Origin: an uncultured Prochlorococcus sp.
Lineage (GTDB): Bacteria; Cyanobacteriota; Cyanobacteriia; PCC-6307; Cyanobiaceae
Assembly (NCBI GenBank): GCA_902616595.1
Contig: CACMTJ010000003.1
Location: 40,139-104,138, forward strand
DNA: 64,000 nucleotides
Reading direction: 5' to 3'
In this document: positions 17,575 to 27,873 of the stretch, piece by piece
How positions within the stretch are numbered: the first letter of the stretch is position 1
Layout of the letters: every line of letters starts with the position of its first letter
The notes under the pieces: model-generated
Database searches by the model: none
Told to the model about the DNA's origin: nothing
The model's input: only the letters and a program-made list of their open reading frames with translations
Program-made: the position numbers and the translations under genes

Positions 17575-18024
17575 ATGAAAAAAAAGCAATCAAAAAAAAA
17601 GACACAAAATAAAAAGAAAAAAAACTATTCTGAGACAACTGCTTTCGCTAATCTAGAAAAAACATCTATTCCTGTAACCAATCCAAAGCGATCATCAAGT
17701 GGCATTCCTAAATATGTTGCTGATAGAATGGCAAGAAGAATATTTTTTACAGCTGGAATACCGACAGTATTAGGAATGTCTGTTTTCGTAGTTAGCTACA
17801 TAATCGTTACAAGAAATATTGCTGAAATACCTCCTTCCTCAACCATTGCAATTTCAGCATTATTTTTCTTGTTAGGTCTGGCAGGATTGAGTTTTGGAAT
17901 ATTATCAGCTAGTTGGGATAAAGAGCCTGGATCTTTTTTTGGTATTGAAAATATCCCTATGAATATACAACGTGCAAAAGCTGCCTTTAAACCTGCAACT
18001 CAAAATTTTGAGGATAAAAGTTAA
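17575..18024 (+). CDS. PAM68-family photosystem II assembly protein
   Basis: A 149-residue protein with a very basic Lys/Gln-rich N-terminus (about 1-20), a conserved segment around PKYVADRMARRIFFTAGIP, and two membrane helices (about 60-82 and 95-117). It ends with a soluble GIENIPMNIQRAKAAF tail. This matches PAM68 (formerly DUF3464), which in cyanobacteria and plants takes part in PSII biogenesis and interacts with CP47 assembly intermediates. It follows rpsO by 9 bases and is convergent with dnaE. Confidence 0.85.
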   Translation: MKKKQSKKKTQNKKKKNYSETTAFANLEKTSIPVTNPKRSSSGIPKYVADRMARRIFFTAGIPTVLGMSVFVVSYIIVTRNIAEIPPSSTIAISALFFLLGLAGLSFGILSASWDKEPGSFFGIENIPMNIQRAKAAFKPATQNFEDKS

Positions 18025-18025
18025 T

Positions 18026-21000
18026 CTAGGAAACTAAAGATTTCAAATTAACTTGGAATGATTTATCTCCTAATAATTTGCAAGCTCCTTGAATATCTCC
18101 AATACAGAATTGTTCACCAAATTTAACGTAGGTAACACTATTTTTATTTCTTACTGCAGCTAAAACTGGAATCTTGACTCCACATCTACCTTTATCTGGT
18201 TTAAATTTAATTAAGCAGTCTCTCAAAGTATTTTGAACCCTTACATCTGATGCTTGAGAACTTTCAAGATTAATAATTAGCAATTTAAGGTTATCGATTT
18301 CTCTACAATCATCAATTATTAATTGTGTCTTATCACTTTTTTTATCAATTGTCCCCCATACCAATAATCTAGTATCAGTCAGGAGAAATTCTGATAATCT
18401 GACATAGGTTTTTGGGAAAACTATTGCTTCACAACTGCCAGAAAGATCTTCTAGCTGAACTATTGCCATCCTATCTCCTTTTCTCGTTGTAATTTGCTTC
18501 AAATCAGGAATCATTCCAACTAAAGAGACTTTGGTTCTATCTTTTGTTTCTTCTAACTGCGAAATGTTTATAGGAGATATAAGTTTTGCTGGCTTAGTTA
18601 AATGCTTTAGAGGATGATCAGATAAATAAAAGCCTAATAGCTGTTTTTCTAACTTTAACTTCTCAATAAGTGAATAATCATCAACCTTAGCTAATTGTGA
18701 ATTTGAAAAAGCAATATTAGAAAATTCTTCTTTAGAATCAAATAGATTTCCTTGCCCCGATAACCTATCACGATTTCTTAAAGAGGCCCACTCAATAACA
18801 TGTTCGAGATCTGACAATAACTGAGCTCTATTATTATCACTTGAAAACTCATCTAGTGCTCCACAATGAATTAAAGATTCCAGACTTCTTTTGTTAAGAA
18901 CATTACTAGGCAAACGATCACACAAATCCGATAATGACTTAAAGAGTCCAAAACTATTCCGGTTTTCAATTATATTTCTTATTGCAGAATCTCCTAAATT
19001 CTTAATTGCAGATAGCCCGAATAAAATCTGGCTATTCTTAATAGTGAAATCAACCCCAGAAAAATTAATGCTTGGTGAAATAACTTCTATTCCCATGGAA
19101 TAACAATTAGAAATATATCTTTGCATCTTATCGCTTGAGCCGGAATTTACGCTTAAGAGGGCTGCCATATATGCGACAGGAAAATGAGCTTTTAAAAATG
19201 CTGTTTGATAAGTTACAGCACCATAAGCAGTTGAGTGACTTTTGTTAAAACAATATTCTGCAAATAAAACCATTTGATCAAAAAGATCATTAGCTAATTT
19301 TTCATTTACACCTTTCTTCATAGAACCGTCTACAAAAATATTCCTATGCTTAACCATCTCAGATACTTTCTTTTTCCCCATTGCTCTTCGAAGTAAATCG
19401 GCATCACCTAAAGAATAACCGGCTAGATCTTGAGCAATTTTCATGATTTGCTCTTGGTAAACCATAATTCCATAGGTTTCAGTAAGAATTGACTCAATAA
19501 AAGGATGAGGGAAATCAACCTTTTCGTTACCATTTTTTCGATTTATAAATTTAGGTATTAGGCCTGCATCAAGAGGACCAGGTCTATAAAGAGCCAGTAT
19601 GGACGAAATATCTTCTAAAGAGTTAGGTTTGAAATCCTTAACAACCTGTTTCATACCTGAGGATTCAAGTTGAAAAATACCTTCAAGATCTCCTCTCCCA
19701 ATAAGCTCAAAGGTTTTACAATCATTTTGAGGTAACTCATCAATATTAAGTTTCTTTCCAGTAGATTGATTAATAAGAGAAACTGTCTTTTCAATCATCG
19801 TAAGATTCTTAAGGCCCAAGAAATCCATTTTCAATAATCCAAGTGATTCAATATCATCCATAGAATATTGGGTTATTATTTGTCCTTCATTATTCCTTTG
19901 AAGAGGTACAAGTTCGTCAAGAGGATCTGATGCGATAACAACTCCAGCAGCATGAACTCCAAATGTTTTATTAGTTCCTTCAATTCTCAAAGCCAAATCT
20001 ACCCATTTTTTCACTCTATTATCATTAATATATTTTTCTCTAAAATCTTGGCTTGGAGTATTCTTATCAATCATTTCATTTAGTTTATAAGGTTTCCCTC
20101 TAACAACCGGTATTAACTTAGCTAATTTATCAGCTTCTCCATATGGTATATCTAGAACTCTTGCAACATCTTTTAAAACTGCCTTAGAGGTCATTTTATT
20201 GAAGGTAATTATTTGCGCAACTTTGTCCTCACCATAACGATTAGTAACATAATCAATAACTTCATTTCTCCTATCAATACAAAAATCGGTGTCAATATCT
20301 GGCATTGACTTTCTTGCTGGATTTAAAAATCTCTCAAACAACAATCCATGTTCAACAGGATTTATATTTGTGATTTGAAGGGCATAAGCCACTAGAGAGC
20401 CTGCTGCAGAACCTCTACCTGGACCTACTGGGATTGAATTATCTCTAGCAAATTTGATGTAGTCCCAAACAACCAAAAAATAATCTGGGAAACCCATATC
20501 TTTTATAATTTTTAATTCGGAAGATAGTCTTTTTTTATATTTCTCATCAACTTCTTTAAAATCTTTCTTTTTAAGTCTTTTTATAAGCCCTTCCCTAGAT
20601 AATTGTGTTAGAAAAGAAAATGAATCTGTATCTTCATCAAGAGGGAATTTTGGCATTCTATAATCGCCAAACAAATCAAATACTTCGACTTTTTGAGAAA
20701 TTTCTAATGTATTGTTCACTGCCTCATTAACTGATTCATCATCAATATGATCTTTAAAAAGCTCAAGCATTTCATTTTCACTTTTAATATATTCTGTACC
20801 GGTATATCTCAATCTTTTTTCATCACTTATTAGTTTCCCTGTTAATACACAAAGCAAAGCATCATGTGCTTCTACATCCATATTTGATAAGTAGTGCGCA
20901 TCGTTAGTAGCGATGACTTTTATTTGGTGCTTCTTCCCTATTTTTATTAATTCAACGTTAACTATTCTATCCTCAATCGAGCCATGATCTTGTATTTCAA

Positions 21001-21529
21001 GATAAAAATCATCTGAAAATAATTTCTTATACCAAAGAGCTATATCCTCTGCTACGTCCAATCTACCTTTTAAGATAGCTTGAGGTATCTCTCCACCAAG
21101 GCAAGCTGTAGAAACTATGAGACCATCACTATATTTATTTAAAAGAGCTTTATCAATACATGGTCTAGAAAAAATGCCTCGACCTCTCATCCCATTTAGG
21201 TGACTAATGGTTGTTAACTTCACTAGATTCTTATAACCAGTATAGTTTTTTGCTAAAACTACCAAATGATATCTTTTTTCTTTTTTTGGTTGAGGATCAT
21301 AAATAGAACCATTAATCACGTACATTTCATTACCAATAATTGGTTTTATGCCTTTCTCTTTACACTTCTTGACCAAATCAAGGACACCATACATAACTCC
21401 ATGATCAGTAAGAGCTATAGATTCCATTCCAAGATCAGAAGCTCTATCTACAATTTTGGAAATTTGACTTGCTCCATCAAGTAAGCTGTAGTCACTATGA
21501 TTATGAAGAGGAACGAAACCCATACTCAA
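18026..21529 (-). CDS. dnaE: DNA polymerase III alpha subunit DnaE
   Basis: An 1167-residue replicative polymerase. The PHP domain opens with FVPLHNHSDYSLLDGA and LTDHGVMYGV. The polymerase core has PVGPGRGSAAGSLVAYAL and PDIDTDFCIDRRNEVI, the latter carrying two catalytic Asp (about 415). An HhH region and a C-terminal OB fold (KVSLVGMIPDLKQI, about 1000-1080) follow. The length is normal for bacterial DnaE1. It copies both strands within the Pol III holoenzyme. It is separated by 78 bases from the gatA stop upstream. Confidence 0.97.
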   Translation of the reverse strand: MSMGFVPLHNHSDYSLLDGASQISKIVDRASDLGMESIALTDHGVMYGVLDLVKKCKEKGIKPIIGNEMYVINGSIYDPQPKKEKRYHLVVLAKNYTGYKNLVKLTTISHLNGMRGRGIFSRPCIDKALLNKYSDGLIVSTACLGGEIPQAILKGRLDVAEDIALWYKKLFSDDFYLEIQDHGSIEDRIVNVELIKIGKKHQIKVIATNDAHYLSNMDVEAHDALLCVLTGKLISDEKRLRYTGTEYIKSENEMLELFKDHIDDESVNEAVNNTLEISQKVEVFDLFGDYRMPKFPLDEDTDSFSFLTQLSREGLIKRLKKKDFKEVDEKYKKRLSSELKIIKDMGFPDYFLVVWDYIKFARDNSIPVGPGRGSAAGSLVAYALQITNINPVEHGLLFERFLNPARKSMPDIDTDFCIDRRNEVIDYVTNRYGEDKVAQIITFNKMTSKAVLKDVARVLDIPYGEADKLAKLIPVVRGKPYKLNEMIDKNTPSQDFREKYINDNRVKKWVDLALRIEGTNKTFGVHAAGVVIASDPLDELVPLQRNNEGQIITQYSMDDIESLGLLKMDFLGLKNLTMIEKTVSLINQSTGKKLNIDELPQNDCKTFELIGRGDLEGIFQLESSGMKQVVKDFKPNSLEDISSILALYRPGPLDAGLIPKFINRKNGNEKVDFPHPFIESILTETYGIMVYQEQIMKIAQDLAGYSLGDADLLRRAMGKKKVSEMVKHRNIFVDGSMKKGVNEKLANDLFDQMVLFAEYCFNKSHSTAYGAVTYQTAFLKAHFPVAYMAALLSVNSGSSDKMQRYISNCYSMGIEVISPSINFSGVDFTIKNSQILFGLSAIKNLGDSAIRNIIENRNSFGLFKSLSDLCDRLPSNVLNKRSLESLIHCGALDEFSSDNNRAQLLSDLEHVIEWASLRNRDRLSGQGNLFDSKEEFSNIAFSNSQLAKVDDYSLIEKLKLEKQLLGFYLSDHPLKHLTKPAKLISPINISQLEETKDRTKVSLVGMIPDLKQITTRKGDRMAIVQLEDLSGSCEAIVFPKTYVRLSEFLLTDTRLLVWGTIDKKSDKTQLIIDDCREIDNLKLLIINLESSQASDVRVQNTLRDCLIKFKPDKGRCGVKIPVLAAVRNKNSVTYVKFGEQFCIGDIQGACKLLGDKSFQVNLKSLVS

Positions 21530-21607
21530 ATAATTTATATATATAAGATAGAGAAAATTTCTAAAAGATCTATACTTTGTGATTACAAATTAATTATTAA
21601 TACAAAT

Positions 21608-23056
21608 TTAGAATAAAGGCCTATTCTTAATTACCTGAGCATCAATTTCGAAAATATTTGCAGCATTCAATATTCTATCCTCTTCTAATACATTACCTAT
21701 TAATTGCAATCCAATAGGTAATCCTTTAGTATCAAAACCACAAGGAATACTGATTGCTGGGAGTCCTGCTAAATTAACAGGAACAGTTAAAAGATCAGAC
21801 AAATACATTGAAAGTGGATCATTAACAAAATCACCCTTCAAAAAAGCAGTGGTTGGGCAAGTTGGAGTTAATAAAACATCTACTTTCTTAAAAGCATTAT
21901 CAAAATCTTTTCTTATAAGGGTCCTAACTTGTTGTGCCTTCTTGTAATAGGCATCACTGTATCCAGCTGACAAAGCATAAGTACCTATCAAAATTCTTCT
22001 TTGTACCTCATCTCCAAAACCTTCAGCTCTACTTTTTGAAGTCATATCTATAAGATTTGAACATTCACTCGATCTATAGCCATATTTAACTCCATCATAT
22101 CTAGCTAAATTAGCGGAGGCTTCAGATGGTGCAATGACATAATATGTCGCGATTCCATCGTTAAATCTAGGGCATTCAACTTCGATAATTTCAGCCCCTA
22201 AAGCTTGGAATCTATCAACTCCAGAAAGAACAGATACCTTAACTTCTGGATTAAGCCCTGGGTGTTCAAAACATTCTTTAATAATTCCAATTTTTAAACC
22301 CTTTATAGATTTATTTAAGCTAGTCAAATAATTTGGTACTGGCTTATCAAGACATGTTGAGTCAAAGGGGTCTTTACCAGATATTGAAAAAAGAACTTCA
22401 GCCGCATCTGAGACAGTATTTGTAATTGGGCCAATTTGATCAAGAGAGCTTGCAAATGCCACAAGTCCCCATCTGCTAACTCTTCCATAAGTAGGTTTAA
22501 GACCTACGACGCCACAAAAAGAAGCTGGTTGTCTTATTGATCCTCCCGTATCGGAACCGATAGCCGCTGCACAAAATCCAGCAGCAACTGAAGCAGCACT
22601 ACCGCCTGAGCTGCCTCCTGGCACTCTATTAATATCCCAAGGATTTGAAGTGACACCAAAAAAGGAAGTTTCCGTTGAACTACCCATTGCAAATTCGTCT
22701 AAATTTGTTTTTCCTAAACAAATTCCCCCTGAAGACCATAATTTACTCGAGGCGGTGGATTCATAAGGCGCAACAAAACTTTTGAGCATTTTACTTGCAC
22801 AAGTTGTTGCAACTCCTTTGGTGCAAATATTATCCTTTATTGCTATTGGCACCCCTGCAAGAGGAGGCAGCTTTTCTTCATTTTGAATTAATTTATCAAT
22901 GTTCTCTGCTTGTGCAATAGCATTAACTTTTGTAGTACAAATATATGAGTTAATTTCAGGATCTTTATGATCGATTTTGGCAAAAATATCATTAACTAAT
23001 TCCTTAACAGAAGCATTATTACTGATAATTTCTTTCCTTAAAGAATTAAAATTCAT
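21608..23056 (-). CDS. gatA: Asp/Glu-tRNA amidotransferase subunit A (GatA)
   Basis: A 482-residue amidase-signature enzyme. The catalytic triad is visible: Lys in [13 protein letters not shown], cis-Ser in [15 protein letters not shown], and the nucleophile Ser in [14 protein letters not shown]. It liberates ammonia from glutamine and passes it to GatB, which amidates Glu-tRNA(Gln) or Asp-tRNA(Asn). This is the normal route to Gln-tRNA in cyanobacteria. A DUF1816 gene precedes it by 30 bases on the same strand. Confidence 0.96.
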   Translation of the reverse strand: MNFNSLRKEIISNNASVKELVNDIFAKIDHKDPEINSYICTTKVNAIAQAENIDKLIQNEEKLPPLAGVPIAIKDNICTKGVATTCASKMLKSFVAPYESTASSKLWSSGGICLGKTNLDEFAMGSSTETSFFGVTSNPWDINRVPGGSSGGSAASVAAGFCAAAIGSDTGGSIRQPASFCGVVGLKPTYGRVSRWGLVAFASSLDQIGPITNTVSDAAEVLFSISGKDPFDSTCLDKPVPNYLTSLNKSIKGLKIGIIKECFEHPGLNPEVKVSVLSGVDRFQALGAEIIEVECPRFNDGIATYYVIAPSEASANLARYDGVKYGYRSSECSNLIDMTSKSRAEGFGDEVQRRILIGTYALSAGYSDAYYKKAQQVRTLIRKDFDNAFKKVDVLLTPTCPTTAFLKGDFVNDPLSMYLSDLLTVPVNLAGLPAISIPCGFDTKGLPIGLQLIGNVLEEDRILNAANIFEIDAQVIKNRPLF

Positions 23057-23086
23057 TTCTTAATTTATTTCTTAAAATCAAAGTTA

Positions 23087-23302
23087 TCAAAAAGTTAATG
23101 GTTCTTCTTTTTTGCAACGTACTAAACTATGTTTAATATTTTCAGACCCTTCATCAGTGAGATCTTTGATAAAAGAATACATATTTTCTTTTAAACTACG
23201 TTTAGTAATAAATGGTCCGAACCAGTAGGTACTACTAGGTTTCTCTGTCTCAATTTTAGCCCACCAAGCTAAACCGAGTTTGTTTCCAAAGTTTCTAATC
23301 AA
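23087..23302 (-). CDS. DUF1816 family protein
   Basis: A 71-residue protein with the compact layout of DUF1816: LGLAWWAKIETEKPSSTYWF, FGPFITKRSLKENMYSFIKDL and a C-terminal Cys/Lys tail. In cyanobacteria this family is small and soluble, and in some species is found near phycobilisome linker-type genes. Its function is unknown and phycobilisomes are absent in Prochlorococcus. The start is TTG at 23302; an in-frame stop lies just upstream and no ATG is available. Confidence 0.75.
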   Translation of the reverse strand: MIRNFGNKLGLAWWAKIETEKPSSTYWFGPFITKRSLKENMYSFIKDLTDEGSENIKHSLVRCKKEEPLTF

Positions 23303-23448
23303 TTTATTTGGTCTGTTAAACCATTAATTCTTGTTAAATTCTATACAATTTTGTAGTGAAAATTCAATAAATTTTTATTAATCACATTAATGTATTGAAA
23401 CAACAACATTTTAGTGGTCTTTAAAAACAGTGATTATAGACAACAAAA

Positions 23449-24453
23449 TTATTTGCCCGACAAGTGAAATAGAGCTATGGCGGCCGCCACAGAGGCATTT
23501 AAACTTGAAGTCTTACCTTTAAGAGAAATACTTAATATAAAATCGCAATTTTTTTGAGTAATCAAAGAAATACCTTTATCTTCAGAGCCAACTACAATTA
23601 CTAAAGGTACTTTTTCTTGAAAATTTGATATAGATATTTGACCATCTCCAGATAAGCCAACAACAAGAAAACCATTTTTCTTAAGTTCATCAAGTGCTCT
23701 ATTTAAGTTAACAACTCTACTTACATGAAGGTGTTCTAAGGCTCCTGCAGCTACCTTGGCAACTGTTCCAGTCAATCCTGCAGACCTTCTCTGAGGAATG
23801 ATTACACCCTTACAATCAAATGCTTCCGCCGATCTTATAATTGCACCAACATTATGGGGATCAGTTATACCGTCTAATGCGACTATTATGGGATTTGGAC
23901 AATTGTGTTTAGAAAAATCGATTAATTGTTCTAGGGATATTGTTTTAGAGCATGCTAACTGTAATGCGACACCTTGATGTGAAGCGCCATATGTCAATTG
24001 CGAAAGCCTATTCCAAGAAACTTCTTCAATAAGAACACCTTTTGATTTAAGGTCCTTAAACAAAATATAGAATTTGTCTGAAGAAAAAATTTCCGAAGTA
24101 CACCAAATCCTATTAATAGCTCTATCACTACATAGAGCCTCATAAACAGAATGTTTACCCCATATCCAATCTTCAAAATTTCTCTTATTAGTAAAATCTT
24201 GATGCATATCAGAATTTTTATTAGGAAATTCTTTATTAGATTTAAATCTTGGATTTCTTTTTTTTAAAGACGAAGAAGTATTATTTTCATCATTTTTTCT
24301 TAAATTCTCAACTTTCTTATTTTTAGCGGAATTATTCAAAAATCTATTATTTTTTTCTGAAGGATTTGCATTATTTGAGTAAAAACCAAAATCTGAATTT
24401 TTTTTGTACTCTTTATTATTTTTTCCGCGAAATTTATTTGAGGAGTTTTTCAT
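23449..24453 (-). CDS. rlmB: TrmH/SpoU-family rRNA 2'-O-methyltransferase (RlmB-like)
   Basis: A 334-residue protein in two parts. Residues 1-90 are a disordered Asn/Lys/Ser-rich extension (NKEYKKNSDFGFYSNNANP). From about 93 comes a substrate-binding domain (WIWGKHSVYEALCSD) and the SPOUT catalytic domain with ALDGITDPHNVGAIIRSAEA, IVVGSEDKGIS and SLKGKTSSLNASVAAAIALF. RlmB methylates the 2'-O of a P-loop guanosine in 23S rRNA; the precise target is assumed from family. It lies 4 bases downstream of mrnC. Confidence 0.88.
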   Translation of the reverse strand: MKNSSNKFRGKNNKEYKKNSDFGFYSNNANPSEKNNRFLNNSAKNKKVENLRKNDENNTSSSLKKRNPRFKSNKEFPNKNSDMHQDFTNKRNFEDWIWGKHSVYEALCSDRAINRIWCTSEIFSSDKFYILFKDLKSKGVLIEEVSWNRLSQLTYGASHQGVALQLACSKTISLEQLIDFSKHNCPNPIIVALDGITDPHNVGAIIRSAEAFDCKGVIIPQRRSAGLTGTVAKVAAGALEHLHVSRVVNLNRALDELKKNGFLVVGLSGDGQISISNFQEKVPLVIVVGSEDKGISLITQKNCDFILSISLKGKTSSLNASVAAAIALFHLSGK

Positions 24454-24457
24454 AGAT

Positions 24458-24856
24458 TCAATTCATTTTTAATTCTAAATATTCAAAAAGTATTGATAAT
24501 CTTTGGGGATCTTTTAAAAATAGCCAGCCAATAAGAGTTTCAAAACCAGTAGCTCTAGAATATATGGTGGGGTCTGAAGATTTTGGATATCTCTTTGTTT
24601 TATTTCTAGCACGCCTAATTAGATCCATTTCATTTGAATTTAATAAATGTTCAATTTGACTTAATGATTTTGACTGAGATTTTGCTTTTACTTCATTTAC
24701 TACAGATAAATGTAGGTCTTTAGATTTCAAAGGGAAATGAACGTGCCTTAGTCTTTGGTGTAGTTCCCATACAGAATCTCCAAGCCAAGCAAGTTGAATA
24801 ACACCTATATCCTCGGGAGATCCATATGGAACTAAGTTTTGAATCCAATAATTCAA
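24458..24856 (-). CDS. mrnC: Mini-ribonuclease III (MrnC)
   Basis: A 132-residue protein consisting of an RNase III catalytic domain without the dsRNA-binding domain. IGVIQLAWLGDSVWELHQR holds the conserved Asp and RARNKTKR follows. Mini-III trims the termini of 23S rRNA precursors. The gene starts with TTG at 24856, and the four bases TTGA are shared with the stop codon of the STAS gene upstream, so the two are translationally coupled. rlmB follows, making a small rRNA-maturation group. Confidence 0.9.
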   Translation of the reverse strand: MNYWIQNLVPYGSPEDIGVIQLAWLGDSVWELHQRLRHVHFPLKSKDLHLSVVNEVKAKSQSKSLSQIEHLLNSNEMDLIRRARNKTKRYPKSSDPTIYSRATGFETLIGWLFLKDPQRLSILFEYLELKMN

Positions 24857-25215
24857 TTCTTTAAATAATTTAATGCATCTTCAAGGCTTGACTTCAAGTT
24901 AAGAAAATCACCTAAACGAACAAGTTTAATTGTTTGGGCCACTCTCGAATTACCAACGACAGAGAAACCAAGTTTTGATTTTTTGCATTCTTTAGCAGTC
25001 TGAACGAGAGCTCCAAGACCCGAAGAATCTAAAAAATCTATTTTTGTAAGATCAATAACGAATGGAAGCTCACTTTCTAAGTTATTAACAACAAAAGTCT
25101 TAAATTGTTTTTCTGAGAAAGCGTCAAGTTGGCCTTTAAAAGTAAAAACAATAATGTTTGTTTTAATCTCAAGGTTTCCTCGTAAAGAAACCGTTAACTT
25201 CTGGAAATCTTCTAT
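24853..25215 (-). CDS. STAS-domain anti-sigma factor antagonist with a non-canonical start codon
   Basis: A continuous 120-codon frame encodes a complete STAS domain. It starts EDFQKLTVSLRGNLEI, has the central FKGQLDAFSE and the diagnostic IDFLDSSGLGALVQTAKE (phosphorylatable Ser about 64/65), and ends LKSSLEDALNYLKN. No ATG, GTG or TTG precedes the domain; an in-frame TAG lies at 25219-25221. A strong GGAGG at 25225-25229 sits 9 bases before ATA (25213-25215) or 6 before ATC (25216-25218), so translation probably begins at an AUA or AUC. Partner of RsbW-type kinases such as the one at 467-901. Confidence 0.8.
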   Translation of the reverse strand: MEDFQKLTVSLRGNLEIKTNIIVFTFKGQLDAFSEKQFKTFVVNNLESELPFVIDLTKIDFLDSSGLGALVQTAKECKKSKLGFSVVGNSRVAQTIKLVRLGDFLNLKSSLEDALNYLKN

Positions 25216-25224
25216 GATCTAATT

Positions 25225-25229
25225 CCTCC
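25225..25229 (-). promoter_or_regulatory. Shine-Dalgarno GGAGG deciding an AUA/AUC start
   Basis: The minus strand reads GGAGGAATTAGATCATAGAA. Few genes in this window have such a strong Shine-Dalgarno. Its spacing (6 bases to ATC, 9 to ATA) and the stop codon between it and any upstream codon fix the start of the STAS gene at one of these two rare codons. Confidence 0.65.
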
Positions 25230-25279
25230 AAAAAATTAATGTATCAAATGTAATTATCAAATCAAAAGAAAACAATATG

Positions 25280-26422
25280 TCAACATCTTTCTAACATTAG
25301 AGAAACAAATTTTTTAAATAAATAATCTGAATCATGTGGGCCAGGTCCTGCTTCTGGATGATATTGCACACTAAATATTGGTTTATTAATAACTTCTAAG
25401 CCAGCCACAGTATTATCGTTAAGGTTGTAATGGGTTATTCTGACTATTTCATTTGAGAGCGAATTTTTATCAATAGCAAAACCATGGTTCTGGCTGGTTA
25501 TCTCAATTTTATTATTTTCACCACAAGGATGATTTAAACCACGATGTCCAAAAGGGAGTCTATAAGTTGAACCTCCTAATGCTAATCCAAATATTTGGTG
25601 GCCTAGGCAAATTCCAAACATTGGTATCTCACCATAATCAATCAGCGATCTTGCTAAATCTATTCCTTCAGAAACAGAAGAAGGATCACCTGGACCATTT
25701 GAGAAAAAAATACCATCTGGCTTTTTAGAGAGAATATCTTTCAGAGAAGATTGAGAAGTCAAAACCAAAACTTCACAACCATGCGATACAAGTCTATTTA
25801 GAATTGAATTCTTTATACCAAAATCAATCGCTACTATTTTTAATTTTTTAGACGATTTAACGTATCTTTTTCTTATATCAAAATTTGTTTGTGTATAGTC
25901 TTTCCATATATATTGTTGCTTTGTTGAAACTTCTTTTGATAAATTTAACCCCTCCATTTTTGGCGAGTCACGAATAATTTTTAAGCAACTTTCTAGAGTT
26001 TTATCTTCAGAAGTAATTACTCCATTCATTGAACCACTAGATCTTAAAATTTTTACAAGAGCTCTCGTATCAATTCCATGAAGACCTATGATTTTTTTTT
26101 CCACTAACCATTGATTAAAATTCTTTTTAGATCTCCAATTGCTGTTATTAGATGAAAAATTTCTCACAATTATGCCTTTAACATTAATGTTGGATTCTGA
26201 ATCTTCAAAATTGATACCAGTATTTCCAATCTCTGGATAAGTAAATGTTAATATCTGGCCGTAATAACTTGGATCAGTAATAACTTCTTGATAGCCGGTC
26301 ATTCCTGTATTAAAGACTATTTCACCAATAGCTGTACCTGAAGCACCAAAATAAAACCCAGGAAATACAATTCCATTACTTAAAACTAATTTCGCGTTTT
26401 TCTTATATGGATTAATCATCAA
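25280..26422 (-). CDS. carA: Carbamoyl-phosphate synthase small subunit CarA
   Basis: A 380-residue protein. The N-terminal half has FNTGMTGYQEVITDPSYYGQ, and the C-terminal class I glutaminase domain has the nucleophile elbow PMFGICLGHQIFGLALGG and the His/Glu pair in FSVQYHPEAGPGPHDSDYLF. It provides ammonia from glutamine to CarB for carbamoyl phosphate, feeding pyrimidine and arginine synthesis. It starts 8 bases after trpD stops. Confidence 0.97.
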   Translation of the reverse strand: MMINPYKKNAKLVLSNGIVFPGFYFGASGTAIGEIVFNTGMTGYQEVITDPSYYGQILTFTYPEIGNTGINFEDSESNINVKGIIVRNFSSNNSNWRSKKNFNQWLVEKKIIGLHGIDTRALVKILRSSGSMNGVITSEDKTLESCLKIIRDSPKMEGLNLSKEVSTKQQYIWKDYTQTNFDIRKRYVKSSKKLKIVAIDFGIKNSILNRLVSHGCEVLVLTSQSSLKDILSKKPDGIFFSNGPGDPSSVSEGIDLARSLIDYGEIPMFGICLGHQIFGLALGGSTYRLPFGHRGLNHPCGENNKIEITSQNHGFAIDKNSLSNEIVRITHYNLNDNTVAGLEVINKPIFSVQYHPEAGPGPHDSDYLFKKFVSLMLERC

Positions 26423-26429
26423 GTTGAAA

Positions 26430-27464
26430 TTAAGATGTGGATAAATAATTTTTTAAAAGTAAAAACCTTTTCCAAGGATCTCCCTGATTTATTGAAAATA
26501 AAGCTTTATTAAATCCTTCATTCAAATCATCCTCAATACCTGCTACCCAAAGCACTAAAGCAGCATTCAAGGCAACAACATAAATATGAGATTTTTGTCC
26601 AGAACCATTTAACACAGACTGCAATATTTCCTCGTTAGAATCAAGATCAGAAACTACAAGCTTTTCGTTAGGAATATTTTCATGCTTAAAATCTAAAATA
26701 TTTATTTCTGAAAACCGTAATTCACCATTTTCAACAAGCACTAATTTATTCTCTCCTTGAAGCGATGCCTCATCAAGGCCACCTGAACCGTGAACAACTA
26801 TCGCTCTATTCATTCCCATTTTTAAAAGAGCACTTCCCATAGGTTTCAAAAGATCTTCAGAAGCAACACCCAAAACTTGTGCATTAGGTCTTAAAGGATT
26901 TACCAATGGTCCGAGTTGATTAAATACAGTCCTTATTCCAAGGGTCTTTCTTAATGGAGCAAGTTTTATTAATGATTTATGCCATGCAGGTGCGAACAAA
27001 AAAGTTATTCCAATTTCACTTACGGCTGTAATTACTTTTTCTAATGAACAATTTAAATTCAAACCAAGATTTAACAAAACATCGGCAGAGCCAACTTTCC
27101 CACTAGCACTTTTATTTCCGTGTTTTGCAATTTTTGCTCCACAAGATGCAGCTACAAATGCTACTGCAGTTGAAATATTAAATGTATTAGCTCCATCACC
27201 CCCTGTTCCACAAGTATCTACCAAATACAAATTTGGTCTTGCTACTGGCAATTCGCAAACATTTAAGAGTTCCTCAGCCATAGAACTTAGTTCAACACCT
27301 GTAGAACTCTTCGCTCTCAAAGCACTTAAAAAAGCTCCTGTTTCAACAGCTGAAATTTCATCATTAAGCCATCTTTGCATTAGAGATCTAGAAGTTAATT
27401 CATCAAGGTCCCTTCCCTCCAACAAATTATTTAGGATTTCAGAGTTTAATAGATTAGAAGACAT
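26430..27464 (-). CDS. trpD: Anthranilate phosphoribosyltransferase TrpD
   Basis: A 344-residue enzyme of the nucleoside phosphorylase-like class III family. The PRPP-binding [17 protein letters not shown] and the [17 protein letters not shown] motif are both intact, and the helical N-terminal domain starts with [20 protein letters not shown]. It transfers a phosphoribosyl group to anthranilate in tryptophan synthesis. It stands apart from other trp genes, as usual in cyanobacteria, and runs into carA with an 8-base gap. Confidence 0.97.
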   Translation of the reverse strand: MSSNLLNSEILNNLLEGRDLDELTSRSLMQRWLNDEISAVETGAFLSALRAKSSTGVELSSMAEELLNVCELPVARPNLYLVDTCGTGGDGANTFNISTAVAFVAASCGAKIAKHGNKSASGKVGSADVLLNLGLNLNCSLEKVITAVSEIGITFLFAPAWHKSLIKLAPLRKTLGIRTVFNQLGPLVNPLRPNAQVLGVASEDLLKPMGSALLKMGMNRAIVVHGSGGLDEASLQGENKLVLVENGELRFSEINILDFKHENIPNEKLVVSDLDSNEEILQSVLNGSGQKSHIYVVALNAALVLWVAGIEDDLNEGFNKALFSINQGDPWKRFLLLKNYLSTS

Positions 27465-27496
27465 TTATTTTGAAAGAAAAATTATGCAGATAATAT

Positions 27497-27793
27497 TCAA
27501 TTTGAGGTATCAAAACCTGAGCCAACTAAATCTTTATTTGTATTAGAAGGCCTGAAGCTTTTTGACCAAATATTTTTTGTTTTTGAGAATAGTTCATTTT
27601 TAGTAATCTTCCAAAAATTTAAAATTTTTTCAATATCGTTTTTAATTTCAATTTCTCCTGGGAAGTTGGAATAACGATTTATTAATCTAGCTAAATTTAT
27701 ATAGTCAAGATCTTCTGGTGTTTTTTTAGTGATAAGGGAATCTATAATGTTCTTGTCTGTTTCATGTAATGGATGAGTTTGCTCGTTACCCAT
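27497..27793 (-). CDS. DUF3288 family protein
   Basis: A soluble protein of 98 residues if started at the ATG at 27793 (MGNEQTHPLHETDKNIID). An ATG six codons earlier (27811) is possible, but the family begins near QTHPL. Blocks YINLARLINRYSNFPG and DIEKILNFWKITKNELF fit DUF3288, a small cyanobacterial family of unknown function. It is 32 bases upstream of trpD on the same strand and divergent from the ABC exporter. Confidence 0.78.
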   Translation of the reverse strand: MGNEQTHPLHETDKNIIDSLITKKTPEDLDYINLARLINRYSNFPGEIEIKNDIEKILNFWKITKNELFSKTKNIWSKSFRPSNTNKDLVGSGFDTSN

Positions 27794-27873
27794 AAATAAA
27801 TATTGAATCATTTATAAAATTAGCTCACATATTCAAAAATGAAACATTATCTTAATCATATCGGCAAATTAAA

